Assembly: GCA_032622095.1 (NCBI GenBank)
Contig: CP136063.1
Location: 64,557,897 to 64,621,896 of the forward strand
Length of the DNA stretch: 64,000 nt
Direction of reading: 5' to 3'
From: Siphonodentalium dalli
Lineage: Eukaryota > Mollusca > Scaphopoda > Gadilida > Siphonodentaliidae
A model generated the notes under the pieces. The model was not told where the DNA came from and searched no databases. It saw only the letters and a list, made by a program, of their open reading frames with translations. Numbering within the stretch: the stretch's first letter is position 1; every line of letters starts with the position of its first letter. Made by a program: the position numbers and the translations under genes. Below are positions 10,688 through 20,489 of the stretch, piece by piece.

Positions 10688-11257
10688 ATGTTCAACGTCA
10701 TTCCGATCAATATACAGAACCTTCTAGGAAGTTTGAATCTGCAGGAAAAAGAACTGACATGGGGATTGAAAGTGCAGCAGAATACAACAACATTAACTCT
10801 TTCGTGGCATAAGCTTGCACATCAGTTCAGTTCCTCAAAACCTAGATCCAGCTCTACACTTAGAAGAGATAATCATCGGATGAGACAGTATAATGACAAA
10901 AAGAATCAACAACTATCACAACAGCTTCCCCATTCACATTCTATTCAAAATCAAAAGGCACAACAAGACATTCCTGGGTGCAGCGCTATTCGAACAATGA
11001 CTGATAATTCAAGTGACAATCTCAAAACTGTAAGTTCACAGACAAATCCAATTAAACATCCACTTCTCGTGAACTCAACTATGCAGGCAACACCTCTGAC
11101 TAATGAAGCATCTGTTCAATATTCAGGAGAAAAAGTACCCACCAGAAATTCATCAATCCAAACAAAACCTTCAACTTCTGAATTGGGCATTCAACATTCT
11201 GATATAACAAATATTCCCCCAGCGAAGTGCATTTTCTCAGACACCTACAGGAGATGA
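10688..11257 (+). CDS. Gag-like N-terminal protein of element A
   Basis: A 189-codon frame starts with ATG 44 bases after the LTR. The first ~45 residues (MFNVIPINIQNLL, LTWGLKVQQNTTTLTLSWHK) are followed by a basic stretch (RRDNHRMRQY) and a long Ser/Thr/Gln/Asn-rich tail. No zinc knuckle is visible. By position it is the gag-side coding region of the element, but no family is securely recognised. It ends near the point where the chromodomain frame opens in another frame, so the two may once have been one fused reading frame, or be joined by frameshift or splicing. Confidence 0.55.
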   Translation: MFNVIPINIQNLLGSLNLQEKELTWGLKVQQNTTTLTLSWHKLAHQFSSSKPRSSSTLRRDNHRMRQYNDKKNQQLSQQLPHSHSIQNQKAQQDIPGCSAIRTMTDNSSDNLKTVSSQTNPIKHPLLVNSTMQATPLTNEASVQYSGEKVPTRNSSIQTKPSTSELGIQHSDITNIPPAKCIFSDTYRR

Positions 11258-11288
11258 GGAACCGTGCATAGTTGAACAGACAGGACAA

Positions 11289-11633
11289 ATGAACCATGGA
11301 GGTTACATGCGGTTCACAGAAAAAGTTCTCAAATATCGAATCAATCGTTATGAGCAAAGACCGGAGTACTTGATAAAATGGCGTGATTCACCACATTCTG
11401 AAAACACATGGATGGATGAATGTGAATTGGATGATGCAGCAAGACGATATGTACTTAAACATGGACAATATATCCCAGGCAAACCACCACCTCTTGTACC
11501 AATTCAAGCAATGGACCAGGGACTCGCCACGCCATTGAGATCAACAGATCTACATCATTCTAATTTCCAGAATGCGGGACGCATTCAAGCTGAGCGGAGA
11601 GGATATATCACCGGGCCATATTCGCCATATTAG
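11289..11633 (+). CDS. Chromodomain segment of element A
   Basis: From the first ATG this encodes 114 residues. Residues ~8-57 form a chromodomain: EKVLKYRI, PEYLIKWRDSPHSENTWMDE, then ELDDAARRYVLKH, with the aromatic/acidic pattern YLIKW...NTW of the fold. In chromoviruses this module is the tail of integrase and directs insertion to marked chromatin; here it stands without integrase. The frame is open upstream of the ATG, so it is probably the C-terminal part of a longer protein. It runs through a purine-rich tract (about 11592-11604, GAGCGGAGAGGATA) and stops inside the 3' LTR. Confidence 0.8.
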   Translation: MNHGGYMRFTEKVLKYRINRYEQRPEYLIKWRDSPHSENTWMDECELDDAARRYVLKHGQYIPGKPPPLVPIQAMDQGLATPLRSTDLHHSNFQNAGRIQAERRGYITGPYSPY

Positions 11634-11816
11634 AACTTAGAACTGTTGTTCAATTTAGTGTGTTTTTTGTGAAGTAATATCTCTAAATTTTGGCCATTCC
11701 ACATTCTCATTAATTAATTTCTTGCCTTCAGTACTTTTCACAAACAGTTTGTAGGGTTCGTTTTGTCTTATTATTATTATCACATCTTAGATCTTTTAGC
11801 CTGTCAGGTTATAATT

Positions 11817-12270
11817 TGTTGTACGGCTGGATTTAATGTAGATATAGTAACTCCAACAACAAATTAAAGGGTTAATAAAGTGTATTTAAAATAAAGGCAT
11901 CAACATAATCATATCACAGCAGTCAGTATTAAAAACCATTAAAGATACTCCATAAAATGAAATCTGCATTTCATTATATATATCTAGAATTGGTGATCCA
12001 AAATAGTACGTCCGACCATTTCAAATATTAATTACTGAGTGCCCCCCAGACCACGCTAATTTTCCCGCCAGTCCCAGGTGAGTGCTAATCAGTGTGCAGG
12101 TGACACAATCATTCATGCTCGCTCTCACGCGCACACACACTGACACACATTTCAGTTAACCCACAAAAGGCTGAAATAACAAAGCAGGATGCGCGCAAGT
12201 ATCATGATATATAGAAGATTATATACAACCGCGCAGTGTACTAAAACAGATAAAAACGGCACCTATAACA
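11817..12270 (+). repeat. 5' LTR of element B
   Basis: 454 bp, apparently identical by eye to 14612-15065. It contains (CA)n-like CGCACACACACTGACACACA near the middle and an AATAAA-type word (TTAATAAAG) near its left end. Confidence 0.92.
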
Positions 12271-12365
12271 TTCACCCCCTCCAGGTGAAGAATGGCTCCT
12301 GACATTCACAAACATAAATTTTCTTGATTCAATCAAGAAGCAGGGAGCAACTCCCGGTAACAATG

Positions 12366-13335
12366 AACTTCCCCTGGGAACACTTCTTATTGTCTCAAGC
12401 AGGTAAGTACTTATGTACCCAGGATATCTGGTTTTTCAGGAGACGATCCACCTCTTAAAGGTGACGTCACTTATCGTGAGTGGAGATATGAGATCCGTTG
12501 CTTGTCCAGCGACCCTGAGATCTCAGATAGTGGGCGTCTACAGGCTATTCGTAGATCCATTCGGGGAATGGCCCGTCAAGTTATTATTCCACTAGGGGAA
12601 CATGCCAAGGTTTCACAACTTTTATTAAAGCTTGACACTCATTTTGATGAAGTTTCATCAAATGGTATGCTAATGCAGGAGTTTTTTAACTCTACTCAGA
12701 GGCCAGGTGAGTCGGTTACTGCTTTTGGTTGCAGACTAGAATCCATTTTAGAATCAGCAATCGATAGTGGGAATATGGAGCGCTACGTCAAGAATGACCT
12801 GCTCCGGCATAAGTTTTTCTCTTCTCTACATTCCGAGCAGTTAAAGAGCCAGACCCGTCATAAATATGACAATATCTCTGACTTCGACATGTTGCTGCGA
12901 GAAATTCGTATAGTGGAAAAAGAGATTAGCGTCCACTCCATTTCTGGTTCCTCGAGAAGTAAAGCCCAGCAACATGCATCGCAGACAGATACACCACCAG
13001 ACAGGTTTGATGTGATGGAGAAGAAGTTTGATAGGAAACTAGATGATCTGGAGAAGCGACTGGACACAAAGATCGACCAGAAGCTTGACTTGATTTTGCA
13101 GCGCCTCGATCAGACTGCAGTTTCCCAACCACCACCACAGTCTAACTTTGGATTTGGACGAGGACATGGAAACTACACACCACAGAGAGGTTCAGGTTTC
13201 GGTCGTGGACGAGGGCGCGGTTGGACTTCGGGAAATACAGATCAAGGTCCAGATCGTGGTCGTGGTTTCAAATTTAATCATCAAGAATTTCATCAAGATG
13301 GATCACAGAATTATAAGCCACAGCCAAAAGCCTAA
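12366..13335 (+). CDS. Gag polyprotein of element B
   Basis: The frame is open from 12366 to the stop at 13333-13335. The matrix/capsid-like part reads SGFSGDDPPLKGDVTY, then REWRYEIRC, RSIRGMARQVIIPLG, KLDTHFDEV and PGESVTAFGCRLE, the pattern of Ty3/PNMA-type gag. It is followed by a coiled region (KKFDRKLDDLEKRLDTKIDQ) and an RGRGRG-rich nucleic-acid-binding tail in place of a zinc knuckle. There is no in-frame ATG near the start. An ATG at 12363 opens a different frame that meets a GTAAGT donor at about 12404, with a TTTTTCAG acceptor about 40 bp on, so a mini-intron or frameshift may supply the start. That is inference. Confidence 0.75.
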
Positions 13336-14636
13336 CCGCCTCTGTCGTTGGTCAGCCAGAGGCCGGTGAATCAAATGGCCAAAACTTGATTGATAGATTA
13401 GTAGGTCAATCTAATGAGACTGATGTATTCATCCAGGGAAAGAAGGTCACTGCTCTTATTGATAGTGGATCTATGGTTACAACAGTTTCTCGTAGTTGCT
13501 ATGAGTCACTGCCAAATAAACCTGTTATTCACTCCATTAACAAACTTGGTCTTAGAGTTTCCATTGCTGATGGATCTACTCTTCCATATAATGGATTCAT
13601 TGAATGTGTGATACACATTCCATTTTTGTGTGAATGTCCTCTTTCTATTCCAGCTCTAATTGTTTCAGATACAGAGTACAACACAAGATGTCCTATCATT
13701 ATCGGCACAAATATAATTCGTATGTGCAAGGACTTGGCTGAAATTTCTTCTTCTGATATTCCAAAAGAATGGAAGATAGCTATTGACAGCCTCACATGTG
13801 CAGCCATTCCAGTCAAGTCCACCAACAAGATTGCCTTGGAGATTGAGCCATACCAGACAGTGATAGTGCAAGGCGTTGCCAGACATGATAGTGGTCTTGA
13901 CTCAGCTTTTGTGACAGAAAGTTTCAGTGATGATGACAAGTTCACTGTTTGTCCACGAGTGATGAAATCAAATTCCAAGGCAAACAGTACTCGTATTCCT
14001 GTTCAACTTTGCAATATATCTGCGAAGACACTTGTGATATCTCCACATTCAACTATTGCCCAAATACAAGAAGTAAAGGTGGTTGATTCTTTGGGCTCAC
14101 CAACTCTTGCTGCTGATGTTCGACCTTCTCCGAGGGACCTTGGTGTTAACATCAATGACAATTTATCAGCAGAAGAGAAAGATGAAGTTGATGCTCTGCT
14201 ATACAAATGGAGCCATGTATTTTCTACTGGTCCTCTGGATTTAGGTGTTACTGACCTAGTGACGCATCAAATCAAACTCACCGATGATGTTCCATTTAAA
14301 CAGCCATATCGGAAGATACCTCCTGCTCTTTATGAAGAAGTCAGACAGCATATTAAGGAGATGTTAGAAGCTGGAGTGATTAAAGAATCTGACAGTCCTT
14401 ATGCATCCAACGTTGTGCTCGTTCGGAAAAAGGCCGACAACTCTTTGCGGTTCTGTATAGACTTTAGACAGTTAAATTCAAAGACCGTCAAAGATGCCTA
14501 CATGCTGCCAAGGTTTGACGACATCATAGAATCGCTCCATGGCTCCAGATTTTACAGTAAACTTGATTTACGCAATGGTTTTTGGCAGTGTCCCATATCG
14601 GGCGCCAAGTTTGTTGTACGGCTGGATTTAATGTAG
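13335..14636 (+). pseudogene. Pol of element B: protease plus truncated reverse transcriptase
   Basis: This is the -1 frame relative to gag, open across the gag stop, so a -1 shift near AAAAGCCTAA is the likely route into pol. The retropepsin active-site motif LIDSGS lies about 35-40 codons in. The reverse transcriptase N-terminal part follows (PYRKIPPALYEEV, MLEAGVIKESDSPYAS, VRKKADNSLRFCIDFRQLN, and the motif YSKLDLRNGFWQ with the first catalytic Asp). Coding then crosses straight into the 3' LTR and stops at 14636. The YxDD box, RNase H and integrase are absent. Confidence 0.88.
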
Positions 14637-15065
14637 ATATAGTAACTCCAACAACAAATTAAAGGGTTAATAAAGTGTATTTAAAATAAAGGCATCAACA
14701 TAATCATATCACAGCAGTCAGTATTAAAAACCATTAAAGATACTCCATAAAATGAAATCTGCATTTCATTATATATATCTAGAATTGGTGATCCAAAATA
14801 GTACGTCCGACCATTTCAAATATTAATTACTGAGTGCCCCCCAGACCACGCTAATTTTCCCGCCAGTCCCAGGTGAGTGCTAATCAGTGTGCAGGTGACA
14901 CAATCATTCATGCTCGCTCTCACGCGCACACACACTGACACACATTTCAGTTAACCCACAAAAGGCTGAAATAACAAAGCAGGATGCGCGCAAGTATCAT
15001 GATATATAGAAGATTATATACAACCGCGCAGTGTACTAAAACAGATAAAAACGGCACCTATAACA
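14612..15065 (+). repeat. 3' LTR of element B
   Basis: 454 bp, matching 11817-12270 without a difference I can see. The bases just upstream (CGGGCGCCAAGT) are reverse-transcriptase coding sequence, not a polypurine tract. Confidence 0.92.
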
Positions 15066-15546
15066 TAATTCATTAGTTTTTAATTGTCATATTCATTTAA
15101 TCAAACCTGTTAATTATGTTGGTACCTTTTAATTGTTTTGCCCCTTGGCTTATTCAGTTCATTAATCTTAATTGGCCTATTCATTTAGACAACACTTTCT
15201 ATTTCCATTAACATGTTTTTACTTGTCACCTTTTACTCATTGGTTAATTCAGCTTGGCATTTCACACCTCCAATTGTATATTAATACCTTCATCTTCAAA
15301 CTTAAAAAGGAAGAACATTTTATCTAGACTAGTCGCTATATTGTTTCACGTCATTAGGATTACCATTGGACACTTCATGCTAACGTTATAAGGAATACCT
15401 GTTGCTGTTATATGTTATGTTCATCTTGGAAAACCGGATGATTGTAAATAAAAGCTATTCCCCAACATCAGACTTGTTCGTTTAATGACATTGGACATCT
15501 TCAGATCCCGACTACCATAACCACAGAAAATTGACCCGTTATACTT

Positions 15547-15578
15547 AGATACAAATCTTTCAAACTCAAATGAACATC
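15547..15578. repeat. Right arm of the palindrome split by element A
   Basis: Inverted complement of 9924-9955; see the left arm. Similarity fades beyond about 45 bp on either side. Confidence 0.85.
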
Positions 15579-15644
15579 TATATAGTCAATGGAACTTGTC
15601 ACATTGAATGTGTGTATAAAAAATGAAAGTGTCAATGACACTGT

Positions 15645-17036
15645 AGCTTATCTTGGCTTTAAGCAGTATTTATATTCCACTGGTAACTTATACTGCAGAT
15701 GGCTGCCGTGACGGCCATTTTGGGTAGCCGGCCATGACCAAAATAGGATGTCCTCATATACTCATAATATGTCATCCTGCAATTTCAAACAGATGCATGC
15801 ATACCGGTAAATGCAACCTACAAACTGTGCTAAAGAAATCCAAGATGGCTGCCATGGCGGCCATTTTGGGTGGCCGACCATGACCCAAATAGGACGTTCT
15901 CATCTACTCATCGTAATATGTCATCCCGCAAAGTTTCATGAAAATTGATGCATAAATGCAGCCTGCAGACCGTGTTAAAGAAATCCAAGATGGCTGCCAT
16001 GGTGGCCATTTTGGGCGGCCAACCATGACCAAAATAGGACGTTCTCATCTTCTCATCATAATATGTCATCCCGCAAAGTTTCATGAAAATTGATGCATAA
16101 ATGCAGCCTGCAGACTGTGCTAAATAAATCCAAGATGGCTGCCATGGCGGCCATTTTGGGCGGCCGACCATGACCCAAATAGGACGTTCTCGTCTACTCA
16201 TCGTAATATGTCATCCCGCAAAGTTTCATGAACATTGATGCATAAATGCAGCCTGCAGACCGTGTTAAGGAAATCCAAGATGGCGGCCATTTTGGGTGGC
16301 CGACCATGACCAAAATAGGACGTTCTCGTCTACTCATCGTAATATGTCATCCCACAGAGTTTCATGAAAATTGATGCATAAATGCAGCCTGCAGACAGTG
16401 TTAAGGAAATCCAAGATGGCTGCCATGGGGGCCATTTTGGGTGGCCGACCATGACCAAAATAGGACGTTCTCATCTTCTCATCATAATATGTCATCCCGC
16501 AAGTTTCATGAAAATTGATGCATAAATGCAGCCTGCAGACTGTGCTAAAGAAATCCAAGATGGCCGCCATTTTGGGCGGCCTACCATGACCAAAATAGGA
16601 CGTTCTCGTCTACTCATCGTAATATGTCATCTCGCAAAGTTTCATGAAAATTGATGCATAAATGCAGCCTGTAGACTGTGCTAAATAAATCCAAGATGGC
16701 GGCCATTTTGGGCGGCCGACCATGACCAAAATAGGACGTTCTCGTCTACTCATCGTAATATGTCATCCCGCAAAGTTTCATGAAAATTGATGCATAAATG
16801 CAGCCTGCAGACCGTGCTAAAGAAATCCAAGATGGCTGCCATGGCGGCCATTCCGGTCCTTGCATGGGCACGAACATGCATATGAAATTTGGTGATTGGT
16901 TAACAACTGCAGGCTGTAGACTGTGCTAAACAAATTGTGGACAGACTAACAGACTCACAGACTGACAGACTCACAGACTGACAGACTTCCGCAAACGTGA
17001 TGACAATAGCTTAGCTTGACTTTGTCAAGATAAGCT
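15645..17036. mobile_element. Repeat unit with AGCTTATCTTG ends and nine 145-bp tandem subunits
   Basis: AGCTTATCTTG at 15645-15655 and CAAGATAAGCT at 17026-17036 form an inverted pair. Between them nine subunits (near 15698, 15839, 15987, 16132, 16275, 16412, 16556, 16691, 16829) repeat about every 145 bp. Each has CCAAGATGGCnGCC, GGCCATTTTGGG, GACCATGACC, AATAGGACGTTCTC, TAATATGTCATCCC and GATGCATAAATGCAGCCTG. The right end has ACAGACTCACAGACTGACAG repeats. Frames on the minus strand (15908-16201, 16334-16570) are subunit translations. The superfamily is unknown. Confidence 0.75.
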
Positions 17037-17224
17037 AAAAATCATGACTATATTTAGGAAATTTAACTTGTCTTCTGAATGGAAATTTCCCAAATGCAAG
17101 GAAATGGTGTTTTTAAGGTGTCAAAACGAAAAATTTCCTCCAATGGACACTACATCTAAAATTGGATTCTCGCAACTGATTTATACGAGAATCCATATGG
17201 ATTCTCGTGGATGGGGATGAAATA

Positions 17225-17862
17225 TATGCCGTGTGGGCTTTGACGACGTCTAAATTTCTATTACAAAACATCACCGTTGAAACTGCGATAAAATGTAAAG
17301 AAAAAATGGCCTCTAAAATCTGTCGAGTACAATAAAAGACGTGCAGATTGAACGCGAATGCCATTCTGTGTTTATTACATGTCTATCATCAGAAAATGTA
17401 TGTGAATGTTCCAGCATAATCAAGATAACACTCGATTTGTGAAAGAGATCATATCTAAAATATAGAAGTTTTTCCAGTTCACTATGAGTAGAAAACGACG
17501 TCATGACATCACAAAAAACCTGTATTGTTCTAGTAGAATACAGAATATTTTATTGCGCAGCTGAGGACGTTATGTATTTCGTCATTATTGAGACGAATAT
17601 AGCCTTTGGCGTCTAATAAAAAGAGAATATTGTTCCAAAATTGGTTTCTTCCACAGATACAGGTTTGCCTTTTGAAGATGAAGACTGCGTGAAGGCACCC
17701 CATGACAAAGAGTTTAGATCAGGTGAGCAAACTGTTCTTGCAATGTATTCTGACTTGAACTGGTTCAGTGCGGAAAGCCCACATCTGGGCTTTGACGACG
17801 TCAAAATGTCTGTTACAAAACATCGCCGTTCAAACCGCGATCAAATGTAAAGAAAAATGAAC
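17225..17862. repeat. Second copy of the 480-bp block between direct repeats
   Basis: 17308-17788 matches 8395-8874. On each side is a ~75-bp direct repeat: GGGCTTTGACGACGTC... from about 17227 to 17306, and again from about 17787 to 17862, both ending in AAATGTAAAGAAAAA. The block is therefore part of a ~560-bp repeated period, or is flanked by terminal direct repeats. Confidence 0.75.
17657..17722 (+). CDS. 66-bp exon-like segment, copy 2
   Basis: Identical to 8744-8809, with the same TTTCTTCCACAG acceptor side and GTGAGC donor. See copy 1 for the reading and the doubts. Confidence 0.45.
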
Positions 17863-19156
17863 TAAATAGTGAAAGTATATATGAATCTACGGACCTAAGG
17901 CTGTGTATGCTCCAATCGCTAAATTAGAGGAGAGTTATCCCTAACAATTCGACTATTTGTTTCAAAACTTTCCGAAATTATGCCATGTAATTTTTTGGTG
18001 ACGCAACACCGATTTCAAAACAACTTTGTCACGTATTCTGGAAAGCACTGTTTCTATTTATGTTGATTTTTCTCAGATTGAAATCAATTATTCCACAAAT
18101 CCGATCAGCTTGGGAAAATCCTCGAATACCAGTCTTTGAAAAAAATGTTTGTTGGATATGTGAATTTTTTATTTTTTTTTGTTTATGTTTTGTTGTGAAA
18201 ATGAAAAAGCATGTTTTCATCATCTGACTTTTGTTTACAAAATACCGGTTCAACACGCGTCTGCTGTCAAATCTTCACGATAATTGATGAAAATAAAACA
18301 CATTGAGAACGAATGCCATGTTTGAAGATGACAGATTATCGACCTCAGCATCAATGTTTGTGCAATGTATCAAATTATATATCATGATGTGGTCAAAGAT
18401 CAAAGCCGATCAGATTACCTGTATATACATTCCGTTTCATGAACGAAATAAGATTAGGCAAGCCACCATGCGCATTATGAACTTTATTCAAATCAAGAAA
18501 TACTAGTAGTCAAAACAACATACACGATATTGTCGCATAGTGGGACATTCGAATCAAATCACGAATCTTCGCCAGAGTCTATTATAATCCCATTTGGACT
18601 TAGAACATTTGTGTATTTTTTGTTTCTATTGCAAGGCTAAATATAAGTGGCAGGACAAGGACATTGTCCTGATCCAAATCAAGTTTTATGGCAAATGTCA
18701 GGCAACGAAAGTTTGGTGCCTGACATATGTGTCCTGCTTAGAAATAAGAGTTATCTGATTTTTATCAGACTGAATTTGATTACATCAGCATTGACATATT
18801 TTGTTACAAAATACAATCAACAATAAACAACTATTAACATCAATATAAAATTTTGAGCATTAATTCAGAGTATTATAGCGTAGAATGCCTCAGATAAGAG
18901 GATCAATTTTACAATGTCAGGGTCCATTTTGAAATGTCAGACTCAGAAAGATTGATGCCTGACATTTTGTCCTGCTCCGAAATTAAGAGTTATATTTAGG
19001 CTTGTTCTATTGCGATAGCTTATGTTAGGATTAATCAATCACAACCAAACTTATGTGTGCCTCAATCATACCAAAATACCAAAATACAGGACAAGTTTGA
19101 ATAAGGGTTCTGCCTTAGGAATCTTGCACATGTGGGCCAGGGCGTATATTCTGTGA
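17863..19156. other. Non-coding with a short internal duplication
   Basis: Segments near 18650-18770 and 18915-18995 share 'AATGTCAG...GTGCCTGACAT.TGTCCTGCT..GAAATAAGAGTTAT' in the same orientation, about 250 bp apart. No gene is visible. Confidence 0.5.
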
Positions 19157-19172
19157 CCCCCCCCCCCCCCCC
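19157..19172. repeat. C16 homopolymer
   Basis: Sixteen consecutive C. Similar G or C tracts occur at several places in the window (about 24820, 30927, 32693, 48049, 58205, 63032). Confidence 0.9.
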
Positions 19173-19365
19173 ATTCACTTTTTTCTTATTTTCACATATA
19201 TGGTATGACTCTTTTTGACTTGGGAAATCAATTATTTTTTTGTTTCCGGATGATAACTTCAGTTTGGATTATACGATCGCAATGAAACTTGGTATGCCCT
19301 GCCATTATACCAAAGTCAATTTGTGAGCTTTTTATTCTCTGATCACTAAAAAGAATAATTGCAAA

Positions 19366-19489
19366 TCAGACGAAGATTCTGTCACTGAGCATTTTGTAAT
19401 TATAGGAAGTGATAGTGATTCTGAAATGGAAATTACCTGTACAAGAAGAAAAAGAAAGGTAGTCATCAGCGATACAGACTCTGAATCAG
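19366..19489 (+). CDS. Exon-like segment with acidic SUMO-interacting-type motifs
   Basis: An open stretch reads DEDSVTEHFVIIGSDSDSE, then TRRKRKVVISDTDSES, and ends at a CAG|GT donor (19490). Two hydrophobic clusters each followed by Asp/Ser/Glu (FVIIGSDSDSE and VVISDTDSES) resemble SUMO-interacting motifs, with a basic TRRKRK patch between. The upstream CAAATCAG could be the acceptor but has a weak pyrimidine tract. It may be an isolated exon of a host or transposon gene. The family is not known. Confidence 0.35.
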
Positions 19490-19499
19490 GTCAGACATC

Positions 19500-20090
19500 T
19501 ACCTATGACTTATATATGTATTCACAATACATTCACAATAAATATCACAATACAATACAATCATGATCTGATACACATATTTCTGCATTTTGCTATATAT
19601 TTTGTCAATTTGTCACTCATTCAACAGCTCTGTTAGCAAATAAAGGGGTCAAGATTACTGTGTTCACTTTCTAAGTGTAATGTTATTAACTGGTTTAGTG
19701 CTGGAAGCCTTCAACAGTAGTTTTCCAGATGATTCATGAATGTTAAATGCCTGTTCATAAATAATGAATTGTTTCAGTTTACTGTAGAATGTATTCTCTG
19801 GTGAGCTGAAACAATTTAACATTTATTAAGCTTGAGAAGATCCAGCTTGTTACATAAAAGGGGGTAAAATTATCAAGCACTCTACCAGAACAATAAAGGA
19901 GTGATCAATCTAAAACCCACTAAATGTACCTAAAGGCAATGGATTTTCAATTAAATAATACATACCCTTTTGGAATGGACTTTCCTTTACCCAAATGTGG
20001 CCAAAACACTCTCGACGTACTAAACCATTTAAAAGATTCAGTAGTTCCTTAAGCTAATAATTTTATTAATAACACTTTATAGGAGGTAAA
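19500..20090. other. Non-coding, nothing recognised
   Basis: AT-rich sequence without frames or strong repeats. Confidence 0.5.
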
Positions 20091-20094
20091 TTAA

Positions 20095-20274
20095 CCCTTT
20101 ACCAAATGTATTGACCACAACTGGCAAGCACTATTCACAAGAATCACCAATGAATTTTTTTTTTTTTAACAAGTTATGTTTTTGAGAATTTTTTTTTTTT
20201 AAATTAGCTATTTGAGAATTTATTTTGCAATGCAAGTCATGTCTGCTATCCATATAATGACATTGGGTAAAGGG
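20095..20274. mobile_element. Short piggyBac-like MITE
   Basis: TTAA at 20091-20094 precedes CCCTTTACC. The far end GGTAAAGGG at 20274 is followed by TTCA, a one-base-altered TTAA. It is 180 bp with T-rich tracts inside. It shares its terminal bases with the 7681-8063 element. Confidence 0.7.
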
Positions 20275-20489
20275 TTCATTGATTTTACATTTAATCAATT
20301 ACGCAAATACTTTCGTGTTGAAAATAAGTTGTAAGTTGGCCACAATAATATTTCAGATCTATCTGTCTACACGTTAATTCTACTAGTACTGTAGAAAAAT
20401 ATTATATTAGTGTTAAATTGATATTGGCGCTTAAGGATCTTTTCAGGCAAGACTGATATCCTTTGTCCTAAAAATAGTCTGTACAATAA

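Larger units (their letters stand above)
11817..15065 (+). mobile_element. LTR retrotransposon B (Ty3-like), truncated pol, nested in A
   Basis: 454-bp LTRs (11817-12270 and 14612-15065) begin TGTTGTACGG and end ACCTATAACA, TG...CA as usual, and look identical throughout. A 5-bp target duplication TAATT lies at 11812-11816 and 15066-15070. The internal part holds gag, protease and the first part of reverse transcriptase, which runs directly into the 3' LTR. RNase H, integrase and a polypurine tract are missing. No clear tRNA primer site follows the 5' LTR; a small TTCACC/GGTGAA inverted pair is found at 12271-12289 instead. It is younger than element A, which it interrupts. Confidence 0.92.
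9958..15543 (+). mobile_element. LTR retrotransposon A, chromodomain type, deletion derivative
   Basis: 684-bp LTRs (9958-10641; 11606-15543 interrupted by element B) start TATCACCGGG and end CCCGTTATA. A 4-bp target duplication CTTA lies at 9954-9957 and 15544-15547. The LTRs differ by a single base as far as I can compare (A at 10542, G in the other copy), so the insertion is young. The internal region is only 964 bp: primer site, a short gag-like frame, then the C-terminal chromodomain and a purine-rich tract. Protease, reverse transcriptase, RNase H and integrase are absent, so any movement would need an autonomous partner. Confidence 0.9.
11606..15543 (+). repeat. 3' LTR of element A, interrupted by element B
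   Basis: The left part 11606-11816 and right part 15066-15543 together equal the 684-bp 5' LTR once element B and one TAATT copy are removed. The uninterrupted target is seen in the 5' LTR at about 10158-10170 (TTATAATTCATTAG). Confidence 0.92.

Noticed and set aside
13148-13369. Second-frame reading inside gag of element B
   Set aside because: It is a shadow of the RG-rich gag tail in another frame; the gag frame has the recognisable motifs.
15908-16570. Minus-strand frames with MAAILDFFNTVCRLHLCINF repeats
   Set aside because: They translate the 145-bp subunits on the minus strand; no start context and exact repeat periodicity.
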